The translations under genes were made by a program, and so were the position numbers. Below are positions 1 to 6,693 of a stretch of DNA of 17,236 nucleotides, one piece after another. Origin of the DNA: an uncultured delta proteobacterium (GTDB lineage: Bacteria > Myxococcota_A > Polyangia > Polyangiales > Ga0077539); contig CAISKJ010000052.1 in assembly GCA_903885885.1 (NCBI GenBank), positions 1 through 17,236 on the forward strand, written 5' to 3'. Within the stretch, counting starts at the first letter, position 1; every line of letters begins with the position of its first letter. The notes under the pieces were generated by a model. The model did no database searches. It had not been told where the DNA came from and saw nothing but the letters and a program-made list of their open reading frames with translations.

Positions 1-332
1 AGAATGAGCCGCCAGCGTCGCGCGCCGCGCAGCTCGTCGATCCAGCGCAGCGCGAAGGTGCCGCGGAGCGCGCCGTCGGCGTCGCGCACGCGCAGCACCA
101 CGGGGCAGCGCGCGACGAAGCCCGAGAAGCGATCGAAGTCGACGGCGAGGTCGACGCCGGGCTTCATGCGCATGATGCCGCGTCGAAAATCGCTCATCTC
201 GCGCAGCGCCGCGGGCGAGAAGGCGCGACCGTCGGCGACCGACACCTGCGCCCGCGCGAGGCGTCGAGAGTTCTCCATGCGCGCCGAGGACACAGCCCCC
301 GGCGCCGCGTGCTGCGGCGTCGTCTCCCTCAT
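1..332 (-). CDS. Hypothetical protein, 5' part only (runs off the window)
   Basis: An uninterrupted reading frame runs leftward from an ATG at 332 to the window edge, giving about 110 residues with no stop. I do not recognise the family. The translation is Arg/Ala-rich at first and then looks like a folded alpha/beta protein, with segments such as DFRRGIMRMKPGVDLAVDFD and RDADGALRGTFALRWIDEL. There is no signal peptide or membrane segment in the visible part. In-frame alternatives are GTG at 353 and ATG at 278 (protein starting MENSRR). None has a clear Shine-Dalgarno sequence, so the start is uncertain. The gene is divergent from the regulator at 491 and shares its upstream region. The plus-strand frame over the same bases is an Arg/Ser-rich shadow. 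Confidence 0.5.
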   Translation of the reverse strand, partial: MRETTPQHAAPGAVSSARMENSRRLARAQVSVADGRAFSPAALREMSDFRRGIMRMKPGVDLAVDFDRFSGFVARCPVVLRVRDADGALRGTFALRWIDELRGARRWRLI

Positions 333-436
333 CGCGGGCAGTGTGTACCGCACCGCGAGGCCCCCGCGGTAGCCCCATTCCCGCGCCACCGCCCGTCGGA
401 GTTGACCGGAAAAGATCCTTGACCTTTGACGGTCAT

Positions 437-481
437 ACCCTTACGTAAGGGGAGGTTTAAGACCAACCCTTACGCATGGGT
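437..481 (+). promoter_or_regulatory. Two related palindromes upstream of the merR-like gene (candidate operators)
   Basis: Positions 438-451 form a perfect 14-base palindrome, CCCTTACGTAAGGG. Positions 466-481, ACCCTTACGCATGGGT, form an imperfect palindrome that repeats the half-site ACCCTTACG found at 437-445. The two half-sites start 29 bases apart. Possible -35 elements are TTGACC at 419-424 and TTGACG at 426-431; TACGTA at 442-447 lies 17 bases after the first and inside the first palindrome. MerR-family regulators typically bind dyads within or next to their promoters, so autoregulation is plausible. The promoter boxes are ambiguous. That these are binding sites is inference; the symmetry and repetition are directly visible. 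Confidence 0.5.
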
Positions 482-490
482 GAGAGTTCG

Positions 491-1050
491 ATGACGGTCC
501 GCCTCCCGATCGCAGACATGGCCTCCGAGCTGGCGCTTCGCCCGCCGCGCGAGGCTTCGTCTGCCGAGCCGGTGGCCCCGAGCGACCTGTTGCGCGTGGG
601 CGACCTCGCGCAGCGCACCAACAAGACGGTGCGCGCGCTGCACCTCTACGAAGAGCTTGGGCTCCTGCACCCGGTCGAGCGCAGCAAAGGCGGCTTTCGC
701 CTCTACGGGCCCGACGCGGTGGGCGCGTTCGGTGGATCTCGAAGCTCCAAGACATGGGCTTCTCGCTCCCCGACATTCGCGAGCTCCTGCACACGTGGGA
801 GGTCTCGGGGTCGGCCTCGGGCGCGATGGCGCGCATCCGAGAACTCTACCGCCAGAAGCTCGAAGAGACCGACGCGCAGCTCAAGCGCCTCCAAGAGCTA
901 CGGCACGAGCTCACGGCCTCGGTCGCCTACCTCGAGACCTGCGAGGTGTGCGACCCCGTGCGATTGATTTCCGCGTGCCCCCACTGCGAGATGCACCGGT
1001 GCGGCGCGCCCGACCTCGTCGCGGGCCTCCACGGCTCGCGCCCGACGTGA
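491..1050 (+). pseudogene. MerR-family regulator with cysteine-rich C-terminus; frame broken by an apparent 1-base deletion
   Basis: The first part encodes a typical MerR winged helix-turn-helix: LLRVGDLAQRTNKTVRALHL, then YEELGLLHPVERSKGGFRLY. Near 724 the conserved continuation leaves this frame and resumes in the next one as RWISKLQDMGFSLPDIRELL. A coiled-coil dimerisation helix follows (RIRELYRQKLEETDAQLKRL), then a tail with cysteine codons at 940, 949, 976, 985 and 1000, spaced CX2C-X8-CX2C-X4-C. One extra C near 724 (GGC CGC GTT CGG TGG) would restore a 186-residue protein, so a true deletion or a sequencing error are both possible. ATG491 is preferred over the in-frame ATG476 because GGTGAGAG precedes it and ATG476 lies inside an operator-like palindrome. 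The stop is 16 bases before iscS, so it is probably first in the isc operon. A role as cluster, metal or redox sensor is inference; SoxR is a known Fe-S MerR protein but has different cysteine spacing. Confidence 0.75.
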
Positions 1051-1066
1051 TCACAAGGTGACCGAC

Positions 1067-2299
1067 ATGGCCCTCAAGCTCCCGATCTACATGGATTACC
1101 ACGCGACCACGCCCGTCGACCCGCGCGTGCTCGAGACGATGATCCCGTACTTCACCGAGAAGTTCGGCAACGCGGCCTCGCGCTCGCACCGCTTCGGGTG
1201 GGAGGGCGAAGAGGCCGTGGGCTATGCCCGCGAGCAGGTGGCCGCCCTCATCAACGCCGAGAAGCCCGAAGAGATCGTGTTTACCTCGGGCGCGAGCGAG
1301 AGCAACAACCTCGCCCTCAAGGGCGTGGCCGAGTTCTACAAAGACAAGGGCAACCACATCATCACCACGAAGGTCGAGCACAAGGCCGTGCTCGACACGT
1401 GCAAGCGCCTCGAGAAGCAGGGCCTCACGGTCACCTACCTCGACGTCGACAAGACCGGCCTCGTGTCCGTCGACGACGTGCGCAACGCCCTCACCGACAA
1501 GACCATTCTCGTCTCGGTGATGCTCGCCAACAACGAGGTGGGCGCCGTTCAGCCCATCGGCGAGATCGGCAAGCTCTGCAAGGAGCGCGGGGTTCTCTTT
1601 CACGTCGACGCGGTGCAGGGCATCGGCAAAACCGAGTTCGACGTGCGCGCGATGGGCGTCGACCTGGCCTCCATCACGGCCCACAAGATCTACGGCCCCA
1701 AGGGCGTGGGCGCCCTCTACGTGCGTCGCTCGAAGCCGCGCGTGCGCATCTCGGCGCAGGTCGACGGCGGCGGCCACGAGCGCGGCATGCGCTCGGGCAC
1801 GCTCAACGTGACGGGCATCGTAGGCTTCGGCAAGGCCTGCGAGGTGCTCACGAAGACGTGGCGCGACGAGGTGCGCAAGGTCGAGGCGCAGCGCAACCGC
1901 CTCGCCGAGAAGATCTTCAAGGGCCTCGACGAGGTGTACCTCAACGGCCCCGCGCTCGACTCAGGCAAGCGCCTCCCCAACAACCTCAACGTGTCGTTCG
2001 CGTACGTCGAGGGCGAGGGGCTCATGATGGCCATCAAAGACGTGGCCGTCTCGTCGGGCAGCGCGTGCACCAGCGCGTCGCTCGAGCCCTCGTACGTGCT
2101 CCGCGCGCTCGGCGTCGATGAAGAGCTCGCGCACACGAGCATTCGCTTCGGCCTCGGGCGCTTCACCACCGACGAGGAGGTCGACTTCGTGGCCGACCTC
2201 GTCGTGGGCAAGGTGAAGAAGCTCCGCGACCTCTCGCCCCTCTACGAGATGGCCAAAGAGGGCATCGACATCAAAAGCATTCAGTGGGCCGCCCACTGA
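1067..2299 (+). CDS. iscS: Cysteine desulfurase IscS
   Basis: PLP-dependent enzyme that converts L-cysteine to L-alanine and passes the sulfur as a persulfide to IscU. The 410-residue product is close to the usual length of about 404. It starts LPIYMDYHATTPVDPRVLE, carries the PLP-binding lysine at K207 in ITAHKIYGPKGVGAL and the catalytic cysteine at C334 in SSGSACTSASLEPSYVLRAL, and ends SPLYEMAKEGIDIKSIQWAAH, a tail characteristic of the housekeeping IscS class rather than NifS or SufS. ATG1067 is chosen over the in-frame GTG1058 because AAGGTG at 1055-1060 is well placed as a ribosome-binding site and the protein then begins MALKLPIYMDYHATTP. The merR-like stop is 16 bases upstream and iscU follows after 30 bases, indicating one transcript. 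Confidence 0.97.
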   Translation: MALKLPIYMDYHATTPVDPRVLETMIPYFTEKFGNAASRSHRFGWEGEEAVGYAREQVAALINAEKPEEIVFTSGASESNNLALKGVAEFYKDKGNHIITTKVEHKAVLDTCKRLEKQGLTVTYLDVDKTGLVSVDDVRNALTDKTILVSVMLANNEVGAVQPIGEIGKLCKERGVLFHVDAVQGIGKTEFDVRAMGVDLASITAHKIYGPKGVGALYVRRSKPRVRISAQVDGGGHERGMRSGTLNVTGIVGFGKACEVLTKTWRDEVRKVEAQRNRLAEKIFKGLDEVYLNGPALDSGKRLPNNLNVSFAYVEGEGLMMAIKDVAVSSGSACTSASLEPSYVLRALGVDEELAHTSIRFGLGRFTTDEEVDFVADLVVGKVKKLRDLSPLYEMAKEGIDIKSIQWAAH

Positions 2300-2329
2300 T
2301 CAACGTTTCGCACTGAAGGATCAAGCGCC

Positions 2330-2728
2330 ATGGCGTACAGCGACAAGGTGATCGAGCACGCGGAGAACCCGCGCAACGTGGGCACGCTCGACAAGGAAGA
2401 TCCCAACGTGGGCACCGGCCTGGTGGGCGCGCCCGCGTGCGGCGACGTGATGCGGCTGCAGATCAAGGTGACCGACGGCGGCGTGATCGAAGACGCCAAG
2501 TTCAAGACCTTCGGCTGCGGGTCGGCCATCGCGAGCTCGTCGCTCGCGACCGAGTGGCTCAAGGGCCGCACGCTCGACGAGGCCGAGACCATCAAGAACA
2601 CCGACATCGTGGCGGAGCTCAACCTCCCGCCCGTCAAGATCCACTGCTCGGTGCTCGCCGAAGACGCCATCAAGAGCGCCATCGACGACTACCGGAAGAA
2701 GCAGGCCTCGCGCCGCGCGCAGGGCTGA
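2330..2728 (+). CDS. iscU: Iron-sulfur cluster scaffold IscU
   Basis: Cytosolic scaffold on which [2Fe-2S] and [4Fe-4S] clusters are assembled from sulfur supplied by IscS. The 132-residue protein has the three conserved ligand cysteines C37 (GAPACGD), C63 (FGCGSA) and C106 (HCSVLAEDA), and the conserved Asp39 that promotes cluster release. The LPPVK motif at residues 99-103 is the HscA recognition site, so it should work with the hscB and hscA genes downstream. The length is standard for an ISC-type scaffold, and it lacks the insertion seen in SufU. GAAGGA about 10 bases before the ATG is a reasonable ribosome-binding site. The only oddity is a basic tail (RKKQASRRAQG) slightly longer than in E. 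coli. Confidence 0.97.
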   Translation: MAYSDKVIEHAENPRNVGTLDKEDPNVGTGLVGAPACGDVMRLQIKVTDGGVIEDAKFKTFGCGSAIASSSLATEWLKGRTLDEAETIKNTDIVAELNLPPVKIHCSVLAEDAIKSAIDDYRKKQASRRAQG

Positions 2729-2742
2729 AAGAGAAGACCGCG

Positions 2743-3126
2743 ATGGACGCGCAGACCACACGCTCTGATGCCCCGCAGGCTCCCGCCGAGAAGCGCGAGC
2801 TTACGGTGTCGGTCACCCCGAAGGCCGTGCTCAAGGCCAAGGAGGCGCTCGTGAAGCGCGGCACCCCGACGGCCATGCTGCGCCTCGGCGTGCGCGGCGG
2901 CGGCTGCTCGGGCTTCTCGTACGTGATCGAGTTCGCCGAGGAGGCCACCGCGCGCGATCGGGTGTTCGACTTCGACGGGCTCAAGGTCGTGGTCGACCCG
3001 AAGTCGCTCGTGCTGCTCCAGGGCTCGACGCTCGACTACGAGACCAAGCTCATGTCACACGGCTTCAAGTTCGTGAACCCGAACGAGAAGACCGGCTGCG
3101 GCTGCGGCGAGAGCTTCACCGTCTGA
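2743..3126 (+). CDS. iscA: A-type iron-sulfur carrier IscA
   Basis: A-type carrier protein (HesB/YadR/YfhF family) that receives Fe-S clusters or iron and delivers them to target apoproteins. The 127-residue product has the invariant cysteines C55 (RGGGCSGFSY) and the C119/C121 pair (TGCGCGESF) near the C-terminus. An N-terminal extension of about 18 residues (MDAQTTRSDAPQAPAEK) precedes the conserved domain, which begins around LTVSVTPKAV; typical IscA is about 107 residues. The ATG at 2743 is supported by GAGAAG a few bases upstream. It follows iscU by 14 bases. IscA, ErpA and SufA are hard to separate by sequence alone; the position between iscU and hscB is the main reason for calling it IscA. 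Confidence 0.93.
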   Translation: MDAQTTRSDAPQAPAEKRELTVSVTPKAVLKAKEALVKRGTPTAMLRLGVRGGGCSGFSYVIEFAEEATARDRVFDFDGLKVVVDPKSLVLLQGSTLDYETKLMSHGFKFVNPNEKTGCGCGESFTV

Positions 3127-3158
3127 CCGTCGTCGGTCTTCGCACGGCACACACCTCT

Positions 3159-3668
3159 ATGACCGATCCCTTCGCCACGCTGGGCGTTCCGGCGCGCTTC
3201 ACCTTCGCGCCGGGCGACCTCGAGCAGCGCCACCGCGACCTGTCGCGCGCGCTGCACCCCGATCGCCATGTGCACTCGCCGCCGGGCGAGCGGCGCATGG
3301 CCCTCGAGCGCGCCGTGTCGGTCAACGACGCGTTCCGCGCGCTGCGCGACCCGCTGAGCCGCGCGCAGGCGCTCCTCGCCCTGCACGGGCTGTCGGTGCA
3401 GGAGGGCGATCGCGCCCCCGCCGCCCTCCTCATGGAGGTGATGGAACTCCGCGAAGACCTCGACGCCGCCCGCGCGAAGCCCGCGCGCATCGCTGCGCTG
3501 CGAGAGACCGTGGCCGCCCGCGTGGCCGCCGAGGAGTCCGTCGTGGCCCGCGCGTTCGACCGCGAGGGTGCGCCCGACGCGCGAGACCTCGCGCAGGCCC
3601 GCGACGCCGTGGTGAAGCTCCGATACTTCCGTCGCTTTCAAGAAGAGGCCGACGCGATGGAGGAGTAG
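3159..3668 (+). CDS. hscB: Co-chaperone HscB (J-domain protein)
   Basis: Hsp40-type co-chaperone that binds cluster-loaded IscU and presents it to HscA, stimulating its ATPase. The 169-residue length matches the family (about 171). The N-terminal J domain begins MTDPFATLGVPARFTF and carries the essential HPD motif at residues 33-35 (RALHPDRHVHS). The typical HscB stretch RAVSVNDAFRALRDPLSRAQ follows, and the C-terminal half is a helical IscU-binding domain (LLMEVMELREDLDAA; LRYFRRFQEEADAMEE). There is no zinc-binding cysteine extension. The gene lies 32 bases after iscA and 54 bases before hscA. Confidence 0.93.
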   Translation: MTDPFATLGVPARFTFAPGDLEQRHRDLSRALHPDRHVHSPPGERRMALERAVSVNDAFRALRDPLSRAQALLALHGLSVQEGDRAPAALLMEVMELREDLDAARAKPARIAALRETVAARVAAEESVVARAFDREGAPDARDLAQARDAVVKLRYFRRFQEEADAMEE

Positions 3669-3722
3669 TGAACTCCCCCCCGCGTACGCACCGTCACTGA
3701 TCACCGATTGGTTGTTTGCCCA

Positions 3723-5645
3723 ATGGCCCTCCTGCAGATCTTCGACCCCAAGGCCCGCGCTGTTCCCATCGGCATCGACCTGGGCACCACCAACTCGCTG
3801 GTGGCCTACGTGGTCGACGGCGGCGTCGAGTGCGTCACCGACTGCAACCTGTCGCCCCTCCTCCCGAGCGTGGTGTACTACGGCGCGCACGGGGCCACGC
3901 TGGTGGGCGACGACGCGCGCACCCTCGCCGCGCTGCACCCGCGCGAGACCATCGTGTCGGTGAAGCGCTTCATGGGCCGCGGCGCCGACGACCCCGAGAC
4001 GCGCAGGCTCGGCCCCTACGATTTCGTGGCGCCGCGCGAGGGCGAGTCGAACACCGTTCGCTTCCGCGTGCACAGCCGCGAGGTGACGCCCGTCGAGGTG
4101 TCGGCGGAGATCCTCCGCGAGCTCAAGGGCCGCGCCGAAGACCAGCTTCGCACCGTAGGCGGCGCGGTGATCACCGTGCCCGCGTACTTCGACGACGCGC
4201 AGCGCCAGGCCACCAAAGACGCCGCGCGCCTCGCGGGCATCGAGGTGCTGCGGCTCCTCAACGAGCCCACCGCGGCGGCCCTCGCGTACGGCCTCGACAA
4301 GGGGCGCACGCAGGGCACCTTCGCCGTGTACGACCTCGGCGGCGGCACCTTCGACATCACCGTGCTCTCCCTCGACGACGGGGTGTTTCAGGTTCGCTCC
4401 ACGGGCGGCGACTCGCAGCTCGGCGGCGACGACATGGACCGCGCCGTGGCCACCGTGCTCCTGCGCGAGATGGGCGTCGACGACTTCGCCCACGCGTCTC
4501 CCGAGCTCGTGCGCCGCGCCCTCGACGCCGCCCGCGCCGCCAAGCACCGGCTCACCGAAGCGAGCGAGACCACCGTCACCGTCGCGCGCGACGCGGGCGA
4601 AGACTTCTCTCGCGCGCTCACCCGCGCGGAGTTCGACGCCATCGTGGGGCCCGTGGTCGAGCGCACCGGCCCCGCCTGCAAGCGCGCCCTGCGCGACGCG
4701 GGCGTGAAGCCCGAAGCCCTCGACGGGGTGATCCTCGTGGGCGGCTCGACGCGCGTGCCCCTCGTGCGATCGTTCGTGCGCGAGCTCTTCAAGCACGAGC
4801 CCCTCACCGACATCGACCCCGACCAGGTGGTGGCCTTCGGCGCCGCGCTCCAGGCCGACATGCTCGCGGGCGAGGGGCCGCGCGAAGACGCGCTCATCCT
4901 CGATGTGATTCCGCTCTCGCTCGGCATCGAGACGATGGGCGGCGTGGCCGAGAAGATTCTCACGCGCAACACGACCATCCCCGCGGGGCGCGCGCAGCTG
5001 TTCACCACGTACGCCGACAACCAGACGGGCTTCGTGATCCACGTGGTGCAGGGCGAGCGCGAGATGGCCGTCGACAACCGCTCGCTCGCGACCTTCACGC
5101 TCAAGGGCATTCCGCCGATGGCCGCGGGGCTCGCGCGCCTCGAGGTGACCTTTCGCGTCGACGCCGACGGCATGCTCGACGTGACCGCGAAGGAGCTCAC
5201 CACAGGCGTCGAGCAGCGCGTCGAGGTGAAGCCCTCGTACGGCCTCGAGGCCGACGACGTCGAGCGCATGCTCATGGAGTCGTTCGAGCACGCCGAGAGC
5301 GACCTCGCCGCGCGGCAGCTGCGCGAGCGGGTGATCGAGGCCGAGCAGGTGATCGCGGCGACGCAGAAGGCCGTCGGCATCGACGGTGATCTCCTCGACG
5401 AGGACGAGCGCGCCGAGCTCGACGGCGCCCTCGCGGCGCTGCGCGACGCGGTGGCGAAGGGCGACCGCAACGCCATTCACCACCGCACCGAGGGGCTCGA
5501 CCGGGCGGCCACGCCCCTCGCCGAGCGACGAATGAACCGCGCGGTGAAGCGCGCCATGTCGGGGCACGCGCTCAAGGAGTTCGAAGACGAGCTCGACGCG
5601 CGCCCCACGCACCCGCACCTCGTCGGTGACGGGCACACGCACTGA
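3723..5645 (+). CDS. hscA: Hsp70-type chaperone HscA
   Basis: Specialised Hsp70 ATPase that binds the LPPVK motif of IscU and drives cluster transfer. The 640-residue protein has the actin-like ATPase motifs IGIDLGTTNSL (residues 16-26), EPTAAALAYGLD, VYDLGGGTFDITVL and ILVGGSTRVPLVR, then a substrate-binding domain (SLGIETMGGVAEKILTRNTT; ADNQTGFVIHVVQGE; FTLKGIPPMAAG) and a helical lid. ATG3723 is chosen over an in-frame TTG at 3708 because the resulting MALLQIFDPKA matches the conserved HscA start. It is somewhat longer than E. coli HscA (616), mostly at the C-terminus, which ends in a His-rich tail (RPTHPHLVGDGHTH) instead of a DnaK-type acidic tail. Position between hscB and fdx separates it from the general DnaK at 9567-11474. 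Confidence 0.96.
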   Translation: MALLQIFDPKARAVPIGIDLGTTNSLVAYVVDGGVECVTDCNLSPLLPSVVYYGAHGATLVGDDARTLAALHPRETIVSVKRFMGRGADDPETRRLGPYDFVAPREGESNTVRFRVHSREVTPVEVSAEILRELKGRAEDQLRTVGGAVITVPAYFDDAQRQATKDAARLAGIEVLRLLNEPTAAALAYGLDKGRTQGTFAVYDLGGGTFDITVLSLDDGVFQVRSTGGDSQLGGDDMDRAVATVLLREMGVDDFAHASPELVRRALDAARAAKHRLTEASETTVTVARDAGEDFSRALTRAEFDAIVGPVVERTGPACKRALRDAGVKPEALDGVILVGGSTRVPLVRSFVRELFKHEPLTDIDPDQVVAFGAALQADMLAGEGPREDALILDVIPLSLGIETMGGVAEKILTRNTTIPAGRAQLFTTYADNQTGFVIHVVQGEREMAVDNRSLATFTLKGIPPMAAGLARLEVTFRVDADGMLDVTAKELTTGVEQRVEVKPSYGLEADDVERMLMESFEHAESDLAARQLRERVIEAEQVIAATQKAVGIDGDLLDEDERAELDGALAALRDAVAKGDRNAIHHRTEGLDRAATPLAERRMNRAVKRAMSGHALKEFEDELDARPTHPHLVGDGHTH

Positions 5646-5656
5646 CGGAGACGCTG

Positions 5657-6034
5657 ATGGCCACCGTTCGCTTTCTCAACACCGACGACGGGCCCGTCGA
5701 GGTCGACGTGCCCGCGGGCACCACGCTGCTGCAGGCCGCGCAGCGGGCCCACGCCCCCGAGGGGAGCGCCTGCGGCGGCGTGTGCGCCTGCTCGACGTGC
5801 CACGTGTACGTGCGCAAGGGCGCGAGCCTCTTGAGCGAGTCCGAAGACGAGGAGCAAGACATTCTCGACAAGGCCTTCGCGGTCGAGTTCTGCTCGCGCC
5901 TGGGCTGTCAGGCGAAGGTCGAGCGCGACGGGCTCATCGAGATCGAGCTCACGCGCGAGAGCGTGGAGACCTACTACAACGAGCACCCGCAGGAGCGTCA
6001 CGCGCGCGAGGCGCGGCTCAAGGCGAAGGCCTAG
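5657..6034 (+). CDS. fdx: ISC-type [2Fe-2S] ferredoxin
   Basis: Adrenodoxin-type ferredoxin that supplies electrons for cluster assembly on IscU. The 125-residue sequence has the CX5CX2C...C ligand set at C39, C45, C48 and C84, in GSACGGVCACSTCHVYV and CSRLGCQAKV. The extra C43, also found in E. coli Fdx, and C79 are not expected to be ligands. SESEDEEQDILDKAFA is the acidic helix typical of this family and interacts with IscS. A basic extension of about 10 residues (RHAREARLKAKA) follows the usual end. The gene starts 11 bases after hscA, with GGAG upstream of its ATG, and is followed by a rhomboid gene where enterobacteria have iscX. Confidence 0.95.
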   Translation: MATVRFLNTDDGPVEVDVPAGTTLLQAAQRAHAPEGSACGGVCACSTCHVYVRKGASLLSESEDEEQDILDKAFAVEFCSRLGCQAKVERDGLIEIELTRESVETYYNEHPQERHAREARLKAKA

Positions 6035-6069
6035 TCTTGCGGCTTCTTTGACCGCGCGCGCCGGCTGGT

Positions 6070-6663
6070 GTGCAGTCGCGCGCAGTGGCCGCAGAGAAGT
6101 CAGGCAGCGTCTCCGTCGACGACGGGGTGTTCTCGCTCATCGCGCTGAGCCTCGCGGGCTACGTGGCCGACCACCTCGCGCACCTGCCCGCGATGCAGAA
6201 CTTCTACCTGCCCCTCGAAGGCGGCCGGTGGTTTCAGTATCTCACCGCCATCTTCTGCCACGGCGACTGGGAGCACCTGTCGGGCAACCTGTTCTTCTTG
6301 TTCCTCTTCGGTCGCCTCGTGGAGGAGCGCATCGGCTCGCTGGGCGTGGTGCTCGCCTTCATCGGGTGCGGCCTCGGCGCCAACGTGATCTCCGCGTGGA
6401 TGCTCCACGAGGGCACGCTCATCGGCGCGTCGGGCGCGGTGTTCGGGCTCTTCATCGTGAGCGTTCTGTTGCGCCTGCGCCTCGAGTGGCGGCGCCTCCT
6501 CGAGGTGCTCATCTTGGGGCAGTTCGTGGTGGCGCAGATCATCGAAGAGACCGAGCGCCTGGGCACACAAGACGGCGTGTCGCACCTCACGCACGTGGGG
6601 GGAGCGATCACCGGCGCCGTGTTCGTGGCGGCCATCACGCGCCTCACCAACGTGAAAGACTGA
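6070..6663 (+). CDS. Rhomboid-family intramembrane serine protease
   Basis: Polytopic inner-membrane protease predicted to cut substrates within or near their transmembrane segments. The 197-residue protein has the catalytic serine in GxSG (G119-A-S121-G122, LIGASGAVFG) and the partner histidine H175 in THVGGAITGAVF, fitting the HxxGxxxG rule. HxxxN, likely the oxyanion-stabilising residues, is at H69-N73 (WEHLSGN). Hydrophobic segments around 21-37, 72-82, 90-112, 118-135, 145-158 and 176-190 fit a six-helix core. All catalytic residues are present, so it is probably active. No ATG lies near the front: GTG6070 is used here, and GTG6085 (MAAEKSGSV) is an equally good alternative. It starts 35 bases after fdx on the same strand, so co-transcription with the isc operon is possible; a functional link is unknown. 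Confidence 0.88.
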   Translation: MQSRAVAAEKSGSVSVDDGVFSLIALSLAGYVADHLAHLPAMQNFYLPLEGGRWFQYLTAIFCHGDWEHLSGNLFFLFLFGRLVEERIGSLGVVLAFIGCGLGANVISAWMLHEGTLIGASGAVFGLFIVSVLLRLRLEWRRLLEVLILGQFVVAQIIEETERLGTQDGVSHLTHVGGAITGAVFVAAITRLTNVKD

Positions 6664-6693
6664 CTCGCGGTCGGTGCGACGGCGCGCTGAACG

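Noticed and set aside
4..372. Plus-strand open frame of 122 residues at the left edge
   Set aside because: Arg/Ser/Ala-rich shadow; the minus-strand frame over the same bases gives more protein-like sequence and is open to the window edge.
719..735. Programmed ribosomal frameshifting in the merR-like gene
   Set aside because: No heptameric slippery sequence or downstream pseudoknot is evident, and MerR regulators are not known to use frameshifting. Mutation or sequencing error is simpler.
1045..3704. TGATCA sequences at several isc operon junctions (1048, 2297, 3698)
   Set aside because: They arise partly from TGA stop codons followed by TCA, and the same hexamer also occurs inside coding regions, e.g. 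near 4168, so it is not a specific junction signal.
3036..5642. Open frame of 868 residues on the minus strand opposite hscA
   Set aside because: It mirrors hscA with His/Arg/Ala/Val-rich low-complexity translation and no recognisable motif; it is the usual product of G/C-ending codons. The true gene on the plus strand has full Hsp70 motifs.
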